Origin: Psychrobacter immobilis
Lineage (GTDB): Bacteria; Pseudomonadota; Gammaproteobacteria; Pseudomonadales; Moraxellaceae
Direction of reading: 5' to 3'
Length of the DNA stretch: 64,000 nt
Assembly (NCBI GenBank): GCA_904846265.1
Contig: CAJHAA010000004.1
Coordinates: forward strand, 1-64,000
This document shows, piece after piece, positions 1 through 7,508 of the stretch (positions are counted from its first letter, which is position 1; each line of letters starts with the position of its first letter). The position numbers and the translations under genes were made by a program. The notes under the pieces are model-generated. The model saw only the letters and a list, made by a program, of their open reading frames with translations, did not search any database and was not told the DNA's origin.

Positions 1-63
1 ACTCATGTCTTTGTTTTGGACACTTTTGATCACTTGCGCTCGAAAGTCTGCTGAATAGGTCAT
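1..63 (-). CDS. IS630-family transposase, N-terminal fragment cut by window edge
   Basis: Reading the minus strand from an ATG at 61-63 gives 21 codons to the window edge, beginning MTYSADFRAQVI. The opening MTYS-x-DFR followed by a basic helix is typical of IS630/Tc1-type transposases, where it starts the helix-turn-helix DNA-binding domain. The rest of the element lies outside the window, so neither completeness nor the far inverted repeat can be judged. With only 21 residues visible, a similar HTH protein is possible. Confidence 0.55.
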   Translation of the reverse strand, partial: MTYSADFRAQVIKSVQNKDMS

Positions 64-385
64 GTATTCTTCTGCCGTGTCGCTTATTTTAAAAGTATTG
101 TATCTTATTTATAAAAGACTAACTATATGCCTGTCCGCAGAAAATAACCGTGATTTACCTCGAAAACATAATCAATCATGTTGTTCATTAAAAATATATT
201 TATCATTATAGGCTTAATGTACTGGTGTAGTTTAGATTGTTAATAAGACCGTATAATTAAGATAATATTAACTTATATAAAAATGAGTATAGTGAATGTA
301 AAACTTACATTCGCTATAATTTGTGTTACTCATAAATAAAAAGCATCAATGCCATGATTGAACATTGCAATTGCTTGATTTAAGA
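64..385. other. Non-coding, AT-rich stretch next to the insertion sequence
   Basis: This stretch should contain the 5' untranslated part and terminal inverted repeat of the IS element, but with one end visible I cannot place the boundary. A TA-flanked junction around 124-130 is possible, since IS630 elements duplicate a TA. The remainder is very AT-rich and I see no gene in it. Confidence 0.5.
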
Positions 386-424
386 CAAAAAAATAGCAGA
401 CTATCTTACTGATGGTCTGCTATT
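386..424 (-). terminator. Rho-independent terminator of serA
   Basis: The arms 392-401 and 415-424 are perfect 10-bp inverted repeats (AATAGCAGAC / GTCTGCTATT). On the minus strand they are followed by a run of seven T. The hairpin lies 37 bp past the serA stop. Confidence 0.85.
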
Positions 425-460
425 GCTATACTAAAAATTATGTTTGCATGCAAATATTAT

Positions 461-1687
461 TTAAAACAAAATACGCACGCGAATCGTCTCTTCTACATCT
501 TTTAATTGGTCTAGTGCAGCGGTCGAATCGTTATAATCGACATCCATCACTAGATAACCAACATCACCTTCTGTCATCAGGCTCTGCGCTAGGATGTTGA
601 TGCCAGCTTCAGCAAATAAGCGGTTAATCTGAGAAAGTACGCCTGGCACGTTTTTGTGAATGTGTAGTAGACGATGCGAGTTTTCTTTGAACGGGATAGA
701 AACTTCTGGGAAGTTCACAGCAGTCGCCGTATCACCTTGGTCAGAGTATCTAACAAACTTATCTGCTACTTCCAGTCCGATATTGGCCTGTGCTTCTTGT
801 GTTGAACCACCGATATGCGGCGTCAAAATCACATTATCAAACTTACGTAGTGGTGACTCAAACTCTTCGTCAGCTGATTTTGGCTCTTTTGGGAATACAT
901 CGATAGCCGCGCCCAAGATTTTACCAGACTCAAGCGCATCTGCTAGATCATCAATCTCGACGCACGTACCACGAGCCGCATTGATAAAGTAGCTGCCTTC
1001 TTTCATCTGAGCGAACTGCTCAGCTTTCATCATATAGCGAGTGCTTGGCACATCAGGTACATGCAATGTCACGATATCAGCCGTTGATAGTAACTCTTCT
1101 AGGCTACCAACTTGTACCGCGTTGCCTAGTGGCAATTTGGTCACAGCATCATGATAGATGACTTTCATACCGAAGCTTTCTGCTAAGACAGACAGCTGCG
1201 AACCGATAGAGCCATAACCGACGATACCGATAGTCTTGCCACGCACTTCGTGTGAGTTGGTCGCAGACTTACCCCAGCCGCCGCGATGTACGGTTGCATT
1301 CTTTTCAGGAATACCGCGGTACAGCATGATGGCTTCGGCCAATACTAGCTCAGCTACCGAACGAGTGTTCGAGAATGGCGCGTTAAAGACAGGGATACCA
1401 AGATCACGAGCGGCGTCTAGATCTACTTGATTGGTACCAATACAAAAGCAACCAATGCCGATAAGCTTGTGTGCGTGCTCAAGTACTTCACGCGTCAACT
1501 GAGTGCGCGAACGAATACCGATAAAGTGCGCATCTTTGATCTTTTCGATCAGCTCGTCTTGATCTAAAGCGTGACTGATATTCTCGATGTTGTGGTAACC
1601 AGCTCCTTCCAATACTTTTAGGGCATTGTCATGTAGACCTTCAAGCAATAAAAACCGGATTTTGTCTTTTTGTAGTGATAACGCCAT
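461..1687 (-). CDS. serA: D-3-phosphoglycerate dehydrogenase SerA
   Basis: This cytoplasmic enzyme oxidises 3-phosphoglycerate to 3-phosphohydroxypyruvate with NAD+, the first step of serine synthesis. The 408 residues match the length of E. coli SerA. A substrate-binding domain is split around a Rossmann fold with GYGSIG at 157-162. The 2-hydroxyacid dehydrogenase catalytic set is present as Arg239, Glu268 and His291 (in TPHIGG). A C-terminal ACT domain from about residue 336 is the usual site of feedback inhibition by serine. It is divergent from a D-2-hydroxyglutarate-dehydrogenase-like gene, a partner that in Pseudomonas removes the 2-hydroxyglutarate made by SerA. The product call is secure; serine control is inferred from the ACT domain. 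Confidence 0.96.
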   Translation of the reverse strand: MALSLQKDKIRFLLLEGLHDNALKVLEGAGYHNIENISHALDQDELIEKIKDAHFIGIRSRTQLTREVLEHAHKLIGIGCFCIGTNQVDLDAARDLGIPVFNAPFSNTRSVAELVLAEAIMLYRGIPEKNATVHRGGWGKSATNSHEVRGKTIGIVGYGSIGSQLSVLAESFGMKVIYHDAVTKLPLGNAVQVGSLEELLSTADIVTLHVPDVPSTRYMMKAEQFAQMKEGSYFINAARGTCVEIDDLADALESGKILGAAIDVFPKEPKSADEEFESPLRKFDNVILTPHIGGSTQEAQANIGLEVADKFVRYSDQGDTATAVNFPEVSIPFKENSHRLLHIHKNVPGVLSQINRLFAEAGINILAQSLMTEGDVGYLVMDVDYNDSTAALDQLKDVEETIRVRILF

Positions 1688-2023
1688 ATGAGAACTGTCC
1701 TATAATTGTTTTATAAGATTACCTGTTGGATAATCTATGATGGATGAAACGAAAACAGTCCCGATATCTTACACAAAATTTGAGGTCGATGTTAGCAGAT
1801 TAGATGAATTATTGGTTATCAAGCCTGAAAAAATTTTATGCTATAGTGAATTATTCTGTTTGAAACCGATCGAATCAATTATTTATTACTTACCTCTTCT
1901 TATAGGTAAAAATTATCACCCACTTATTAACTCTACGAGCTGACTCATCACTGAATTTATAGTTATTTCGCTATATAATAAACAGTCCCAGCATCGTGCT
2001 TACGCCAATATTGAGATTTGACC
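1688..2023. other. Divergent intergenic region between serA and the FAD oxidase
   Basis: About 336 bp should hold the two outward promoters. No clear -35/-10 pair stands out. A 68-codon open frame at 1737-1943 lacks a good ribosome binding site and a recognisable protein, so I treat it as chance. Confidence 0.6.
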
Positions 2024-3460
2024 ATGACGCCAACTACCGCTCAGCCCACATCCGAAACCAATGCCGTGCAAACCATCCTGAGCACGCTCACTGATACCCA
2101 TAGTTTCGACCCGACCCAAATCAAAACTGATGCTGAGAGTTTAGAGCATTGGGGTAAAGACTGGACCAAGCACTTTGCCCCTGCTGCCTCTGCCATCGTC
2201 TTTCCAAAGACCACTGAACAAGTACAGACTATCGTACTGCTGGCCAATGAGCACAACGTCGTCCTCACCCCAAGTGGCGGTCGTACAGGCCTGTCTGCTG
2301 GTGCCGTGGCTGCTAATGGCGAGATAGTCGTTAGTATGGATAAAATGAACCAGATTGGACAGTTCTATCCTGCCGATCGAATAGTTGAAGTCGAAGCAGG
2401 TGTCATCACGCAGCAGTTGCAAGCATTCGCAGAGTCTAAAGACTTGTACTACCCTGTTGACTTTGCCTCAGCTGGCTCAAGTCAAATCGGTGGCAATATT
2501 GGCACCAATGCAGGCGGTATCAAAGTCATACGCTATGGCATGACTCGTCAATGGATTATGGGGCTGACAGTGGTCACTGGTAAAGGCGATATCTTGCAGC
2601 TCAACCGCGGTATGGTCAAAAACGCCACTGGTTATGACTTGCGTCAATTGTTTATCGGTAGCGAAGGCACACTTGGGCTTGTGACCCATGCACAAGTTAA
2701 GCTTGAGCGTCAGCCGCAAGACTTAAATGTCATGGTACTGGGCATGGACAGCTTTAATGATGTCATGAATGTGCTATCAGCCTTCCAAGCGAAGATTGAC
2801 TTGACCGCGTTTGAATTCTTTGATGATGTGGCGATTGATAAGTTGATGGCACATGGTCAAGTACAAGAGCCATTTGAGTCGCGCACCAAGTTCTATACGC
2901 TATTAGAGTTTGAAGCACCATACGAGCCTATCATGGATAAAGCCATGGCGATATTTGAGCATTGTATGGAGCAAGGCTGGGTCGTCGATGGTGTCATGAG
3001 CCAGAGCTTGGCACAGGCTGAAGAGCTGTGGAAATTGCGCGAATACATTTCTGAGACCATCTCAGTATTTACGCCTTATAAAAACGATGTATCTGTACTG
3101 ATAAGCTATGTCCCTGAGTTTATCACCGAGATTGATCACATCGTCAGCAGTAACTACCCTGACTTTGAGGTTTGCTGGTTCGGTCATATCGGTGATGGTA
3201 ACTTGCATCTTAATATTCTAAAGCCTGAAAACATGAGTAAAGATGATTTCTTTGCAGAGTGTCAAATCGTCAACAAACACGTTTTTGAGACGGTACAGAA
3301 GTATGGCGGTTCGGTTTCGGCTGAACATGGCGTCGGTATGACTAAAAAGCCGTATCTACATTATAGCCGCAGTGAGACTGAGATTGAGTACTTACGAGAG
3401 GTGAAAAAAGTCTTTGATCCAAATAATATTATGAACCGTGGCAAGATTTTTGATATGTAA
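2024..3460 (+). CDS. FAD-linked oxidase, D-2-hydroxyglutarate dehydrogenase-like
   Basis: The protein has a vanillyl-alcohol-oxidase-type FAD domain (about residues 45-225, with GGRTGLSAGA and the glycine-rich GGNIGTNAGG) and a FAD-oxidase C-terminal domain with GHIGDGNLHLN and SAEHGVGM, the GlcD/DLD/D2HGDH pattern. The family oxidises D-2-hydroxyacids and passes electrons to a flavoprotein or quinone acceptor. The gene starts head-to-head with serA; in Pseudomonas the neighbouring enzyme is D-2-hydroxyglutarate dehydrogenase, which drives serine synthesis by removing the 2-hydroxyglutarate SerA produces. That role is inferred here from context. I start at the ATG at 2024 (478 aa); a TTG two codons upstream is possible and neither has a strong Shine-Dalgarno. 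A D-lactate dehydrogenase is the main alternative. Confidence 0.85.
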   Translation: MTPTTAQPTSETNAVQTILSTLTDTHSFDPTQIKTDAESLEHWGKDWTKHFAPAASAIVFPKTTEQVQTIVLLANEHNVVLTPSGGRTGLSAGAVAANGEIVVSMDKMNQIGQFYPADRIVEVEAGVITQQLQAFAESKDLYYPVDFASAGSSQIGGNIGTNAGGIKVIRYGMTRQWIMGLTVVTGKGDILQLNRGMVKNATGYDLRQLFIGSEGTLGLVTHAQVKLERQPQDLNVMVLGMDSFNDVMNVLSAFQAKIDLTAFEFFDDVAIDKLMAHGQVQEPFESRTKFYTLLEFEAPYEPIMDKAMAIFEHCMEQGWVVDGVMSQSLAQAEELWKLREYISETISVFTPYKNDVSVLISYVPEFITEIDHIVSSNYPDFEVCWFGHIGDGNLHLNILKPENMSKDDFFAECQIVNKHVFETVQKYGGSVSAEHGVGMTKKPYLHYSRSETEIEYLREVKKVFDPNNIMNRGKIFDM

Positions 3461-3506
3461 GTGCTTATTCAATGATTAAGCTCATAATTAAAATGGCATA
3501 AAAAAT

Positions 3507-3539
3507 GACGCTAAACGTGATGGTTTAGCGTCTTTTTTT
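3507..3539. terminator. Bidirectional terminator between the FAD oxidase and BLUF genes
   Basis: A perfect 10-bp stem (GACGCTAAAC / GTTTAGCGTC) with a 6-nt loop is followed by seven T on the plus strand and a T-rich run on the minus strand. It sits between two convergent genes and can serve both. Confidence 0.88.
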
Positions 3540-3558
3540 GGCTTATCAAAGCGATTAT

Positions 3559-4188
3559 TTATAAAAATAACAACACTAGCGCTACCACTAATAACACACT
3601 TAAAAAACCTTGAACGATTAAAAATGCTTGGTGCGGGGCGGCGATATGACGAAACATATTGCCCAGTGCATTATAGGTAATACCAGCCGCTTTGATATGT
3701 GGCGGCGTATCAAAGGTTTTGATGATTTGTAAAAAATTCTCGGTACGATCAGGCGACCAATTATGCGGCGCAAATGGCAAATATGGCGATAACTGTGCGG
3801 CTTGCTTTTTGCTCGCTGGTGACCATAGCCAACGCTCTAAAAATAATAAGCGCATACGCCAATCCGCAAAACGGCGATGTTCTATCGTCTGCAACAGCAA
3901 TATTTCAGTATTCTTATGGCGCTTATCCGCAAATATGCGTTGCTTTAAGGAAAATACGTGTGCTTTCTCACCTTCGATGCATTGCAAAAAATGACCACTA
4001 CCATAACATAGAGTACCTGTAATGCCATGCTGTTGATTATAGTTACGCGCATGACATTCTACTTCATCAAATATAGAGGCGCTTAAACGTGAAACAAGCG
4101 TCAAACTACTAACATACACCAATTGAACCAGCGCTGAGTCTTCTATCTCATCCCAGCTACTGACTCTATTGTTGTGACTTGAGGGCAT
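3559..4188 (-). CDS. BLUF-domain blue-light sensor with C-terminal membrane anchor
   Basis: Residues about 20-115 form a BLUF (FAD blue-light sensing) domain. The flavin-contacting residues can be matched: Tyr25 (in LVYVSS), Asn51 before GITGTL, Gln69 (in FLQCIEG), and Trp110 and Met112 (in ADWRM). The middle part has no domain I recognise. Residues about 188-209 form one hydrophobic helix ending at the C-terminus, which suggests a tail-anchored inner-membrane protein with the photoreceptor in the cytoplasm. Known short BLUF proteins (for example BlsA of Acinetobacter) control motility, biofilm and metabolism by protein binding. The partner here is unknown. AGGA lies upstream of the ATG. The domain is certain; the output is not. 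Confidence 0.9.
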   Translation of the reverse strand: MPSSHNNRVSSWDEIEDSALVQLVYVSSLTLVSRLSASIFDEVECHARNYNQQHGITGTLCYGSGHFLQCIEGEKAHVFSLKQRIFADKRHKNTEILLLQTIEHRRFADWRMRLLFLERWLWSPASKKQAAQLSPYLPFAPHNWSPDRTENFLQIIKTFDTPPHIKAAGITYNALGNMFRHIAAPHQAFLIVQGFLSVLLVVALVLLFL

Positions 4189-4757
4189 AATAAAACAATC
4201 CTAAAAAGCCGATTAAATACGGCTAAACAAAACAAACACAACGACGCCCCAATAAAAAAAGACAGCGACTCACAAAAACGTAGCAAATAGTTACCACGTT
4301 AAACTGTCATTACTTGAGTAGCTTGTTATGATAACGAGCAAAACAAATAGACCAAAACCAAATAGATCAAAACTAGGCGCTCTAAGATATGATATTTAAA
4401 AATAATGTTAAGCTAACAAAATATCTGTACTGACACCCTCAGGTTAGAAGCTGTACCAAACACTTGGCTTGTATTAACCCCAACGACTGTTTGTGAACAT
4501 TATGAAAAATTTTATAGTTACTTTAAAATGATATGAGGTCCGAAAAAACACGTCAGTAATGCCAAAGCTGACAGAAGTCATAAGATAAATCATCTTCATA
4601 ACTTATTGTAAATACAATGATAATTGATTGTAACGGTAATATTTTATGATTGGAATATTTTTATCACTTTTTTTACACAAAAAATTGCCAACTGAATTGT
4701 GGCAACGCATGCTATTTGATATCACTAAAATTAATAAAGATCTAAAACAGGAACATT
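4189..4757. other. 569-bp intergenic region, no gene seen
   Basis: This AT-rich region separates the divergent BLUF and GNAT-nitrilase genes. A 14-bp operator-like inverted repeat lies at 4605-4618 (ATTGTA-AA-TACAAT). I found no RNA gene or convincing open frame. Confidence 0.6.
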
Positions 4758-6395
4758 ATGAGCAAAATAGAAAAACTAGACGACTTTCATCTAACCATCG
4801 CTGAAATCAAGAAAAAAGACTATCCACAATTAAAAGCATTAATGGATCGTGTCTATGTCAACTTAGGCGGTGCATGGTCAAAGAACACTATTAATACCTT
4901 AATCGATGCCTTCCCTGAAGGTCAGATCGCTTTATTTGATCATGATCAATTGATTGGTATCGTGTTATCTATGCGTGTTGATTATGCCACGTTTTCTAAC
5001 CCGCACACCTACGACGACTTGATTGGTCATAAAGAGATTATCAGAGACAACCCTGAAGGCGATGCTATTTACGGTTTAGATGCGCTGATCGACCCTGAAT
5101 ACCGTGGTTATCGCCTAGGACGTCGATTGTATGATGCCCGTAAAGAGCTGTGTCGCCAGTTAAACTTCCGAGCTATTTTGGCTGGTGGTCGTATCCCGAA
5201 CTATCATAACCATCAAGATCTCACACCTGGCGAATATATTGAAGCCGTCGCGGCTCGTGAAATTCATGATTCTGCATTGTCTTTCCAACTCTCAAATGGC
5301 TTTATCGTCAAGCGTATCTTAACGGCTTATTTGCCTGATGATAAACAATCTAAAGGTTTTGCTACTCTACTTGAGTGGGCAAATATTTATTACGAGCCGC
5401 AAGACTATAAGCCAAACACTCGTAAGTCTGAGGTGCGTATTGGTGGCATCCAGTGGCAAATGCGTGAAGTCGAGTCACCTGAAGAGCTGCTGCAGCAAGT
5501 CGAGTTCTTTGTCGATATTATGGCTGATTACAATTCTGACTTTGCTTGTTTACCAGAGTTCTTTAACGCACCGTTGATGGGTCTGTGTGAATCGACGGAT
5601 CAAAACGTCGCTATTCGATTTTTAGCTGGTTATACAGAATGGTTTAAAAATGAGATATCGCATTTAGCGGTCAGCTACAACGTCAACGTCATTACAGGCT
5701 CGATGCCGTACTTGGACGAGGACGATACGTTATATAATGTCAGTTACTTGTGCCGCCGCGATGGTACGGTCGAAGAGCAGCGAAAAATCCATATTACCCC
5801 GCATGAGCGTAGCGCTTGGGTCATCGAAGGCGGTGACGAGGTTAAGGTGTTTGATACCGATGCCGGTCGTATTGGTATTTTGGTCTGTTATGACGTTGAA
5901 TTCCCTGAGCTTGCCCGCCTCATGGCACTTGATGATATGGACATCTTGTTCGTCCCATTTTGGACTGATACGCAAAACGGCTATCTACGCGTGCGCCACT
6001 GCGCCCAAGCACGTGCAATTGAAAACGAATGCTATGTGATGATTTGTGGTTCGGTTGGTAACTTACCACAGGTTGAAAGTCTCGATATTCAATACGCCCA
6101 GTCTTCTATCTTCTCGCCATCAGATTTTGCTTTCCCGCATGATGCGATTATGGCAGAAACCACCGCCAACACTGAGATGGTATTCTTCTCAGATGTGAAC
6201 TTAGACAAGCTTATTCATGTCCGTAACGAAGGCTCGGTACATAATCTGCTTGATCGCCGTGATGACTTGTATAGTTTAAAATGGAAGAGAAAATCTAAAG
6301 TATCAGCCAGTAAGCTAAGCGATGATGAGCGCCTCGAAAACTCTGGTAGTGTCTTGCTTGGTGATCCATTACAAAACCGTGCGCAAAAACCTTAA
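4758..6395 (+). CDS. Fused GNAT acetyltransferase / carbon-nitrogen hydrolase
   Basis: The N-terminal part (about residues 10-175) is a GNAT acetyltransferase domain with the acetyl-CoA loop RGYRLGRRLY. The C-terminal part (about 222-520) is a nitrilase-superfamily amidase with its catalytic triad visible: Glu267 (LPEFF), Lys343 (RKIHIT) and Cys377 (VCYDVEFPE). The same two-domain arrangement is found in B. subtilis YhcX. The nitrilase domain should hydrolyse a C-N bond and the GNAT domain should acetylate an amine, perhaps acting in sequence, but the substrate is unknown. The gene stands alone with AGGAA before its ATG. Domain calls are firm; pathway assignment is open. Confidence 0.88.
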   Translation: MSKIEKLDDFHLTIAEIKKKDYPQLKALMDRVYVNLGGAWSKNTINTLIDAFPEGQIALFDHDQLIGIVLSMRVDYATFSNPHTYDDLIGHKEIIRDNPEGDAIYGLDALIDPEYRGYRLGRRLYDARKELCRQLNFRAILAGGRIPNYHNHQDLTPGEYIEAVAAREIHDSALSFQLSNGFIVKRILTAYLPDDKQSKGFATLLEWANIYYEPQDYKPNTRKSEVRIGGIQWQMREVESPEELLQQVEFFVDIMADYNSDFACLPEFFNAPLMGLCESTDQNVAIRFLAGYTEWFKNEISHLAVSYNVNVITGSMPYLDEDDTLYNVSYLCRRDGTVEEQRKIHITPHERSAWVIEGGDEVKVFDTDAGRIGILVCYDVEFPELARLMALDDMDILFVPFWTDTQNGYLRVRHCAQARAIENECYVMICGSVGNLPQVESLDIQYAQSSIFSPSDFAFPHDAIMAETTANTEMVFFSDVNLDKLIHVRNEGSVHNLLDRRDDLYSLKWKRKSKVSASKLSDDERLENSGSVLLGDPLQNRAQKP

Positions 6396-6540
6396 TCAGT
6401 CACTTTAAAATACCAACACTGAACACGGTTTAATAAAGTTTATGAATAATACGGCTGACATTTCAGCCGTTTATTTTTATCTATCAACAACCACTTATCA
6501 AAGCCATTTATACAAAACCTATAGCAAAAAAGCAGCCATT

Positions 6541-7098
6541 ATGACGACTGATACTGATACTGAAAAATCCATTAAAAAGCCAAAGAAAACACCCAAGCAA
6601 AAGGGGTTGTCTATCGCTAAAAATATCCTCATATATGGCTTGGTATTTGCTGTTATTTATACCGCTATCAATTGGTGGCGACAGCCTATCATGCCAGCCA
6701 ACCCGCAATTGCAACTGACCGATTATCAAGGGCAAGTCGTTGACTTAGCGGCGCTGAGCAATGAACAACCAACGCTGGTGTATTTTTGGGGCACGTGGTG
6801 TCCCATTTGTAGTATCACCTCGCCGACCATAGACAAACTTGCCGCCGCAAATGATTATCCGGTCGTTACGATTGCTATTAAATCAGGTACTGACCAAGAG
6901 CTGCATCGCTACCTTAATGAAAACAGCTATCGCTTTACGACGATAAATGATCAAGAAGGCAGCATCTTCGCTGATTGGCAAGGACAAGTGACACCTTCGT
7001 ATGTCATATTAAAGAATGGCGAGATGACTCAAGGTTTGACGGGCATTCAACCCTTATGGTCGCTGAAATTGCGCTTATGGTTATCATCAGTTTTTTAA
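6541..7098 (+). CDS. Membrane-anchored thioredoxin-like disulfide oxidoreductase
   Basis: The chosen ATG gives 185 residues: a lysine-rich cytoplasmic N-terminus, one transmembrane helix at about 26-45, and a periplasmic thioredoxin fold with the redox motif Cys87-Pro-Ile-Cys90 (in WGTWCPIC). The cis-proline is in VTPSY. This resembles TlpA/ScsD-type protein disulfide oxidoreductases, which reduce or isomerise disulfides outside the inner membrane; the ending LRLWLSS is also ScsD-like. The frame stays open to 6442, but the extra 33 residues are low-complexity and lack the charge pattern expected before a signal anchor, so I prefer 6541. No cytochrome c maturation or copper genes are adjacent, so the client is unknown. 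Confidence 0.82.
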   Translation: MTTDTDTEKSIKKPKKTPKQKGLSIAKNILIYGLVFAVIYTAINWWRQPIMPANPQLQLTDYQGQVVDLAALSNEQPTLVYFWGTWCPICSITSPTIDKLAAANDYPVVTIAIKSGTDQELHRYLNENSYRFTTINDQEGSIFADWQGQVTPSYVILKNGEMTQGLTGIQPLWSLKLRLWLSSVF

Positions 7099-7508
7099 CG
7101 CTTAGCCTGCTGTTTAGAGTCCAGTCGGTAGACAATGGCACTTGCCATCCGTATGATTCAATAGGTGATGCATCACTCGTATAAATGATTGGTTTTGGCT
7201 AAAATAAGGACAATACTGACCAGCTCTTTTTACCCTAGCCTTTTTGTCATATAATAGCTGCCAATCTCATTGCCTCTTTTTAGTTTATTGCTATCACGGT
7301 ATTTTATTATCCATAAGCATATTTTATGTTGCATTCGTCTCGATAGCATTTATTATTGACGTGAGCATATTTATGACGTTGATGCACAGCGATATATTAT
7401 AAGTGAGAAAGCGATCATCAACGGTTAAGCAGCCAGCTAAGCATTACCCTAAATGTCACATCTGACTTTACATCGATTTTTAATCCATTTTCTAAAAAGA
7501 CACCTTCT
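7099..7508. other. Intergenic region upstream of ileS
   Basis: About 410 bp with no recognisable gene. It presumably contains the ileS promoter and leader. I looked for a T-box-like or other leader structure and saw none. ribF, the usual upstream neighbour of ileS in gammaproteobacteria, is absent. Confidence 0.55.

Noticed and set aside
1737..1943. 68-codon open frame between serA and the FAD oxidase
   Set aside because: No good ribosome binding site, no family I recognise, and it covers the divergent control region.
4605..4618. Operator-like ATTGTA-AA-TACAAT as a named regulator site
   Set aside because: It is too short and AT-rich to be distinguished from chance in this composition.
6442..6540. 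Upstream start for the thioredoxin-like protein
   Set aside because: The extra 33 residues do not fit a signal anchor and the ATG at 6541 gives a normal family layout.
7099..7508. T-box or other leader riboswitch before ileS
   Set aside because: No T-box sequence or antiterminator pair was found; such leaders are mainly in Gram-positives.
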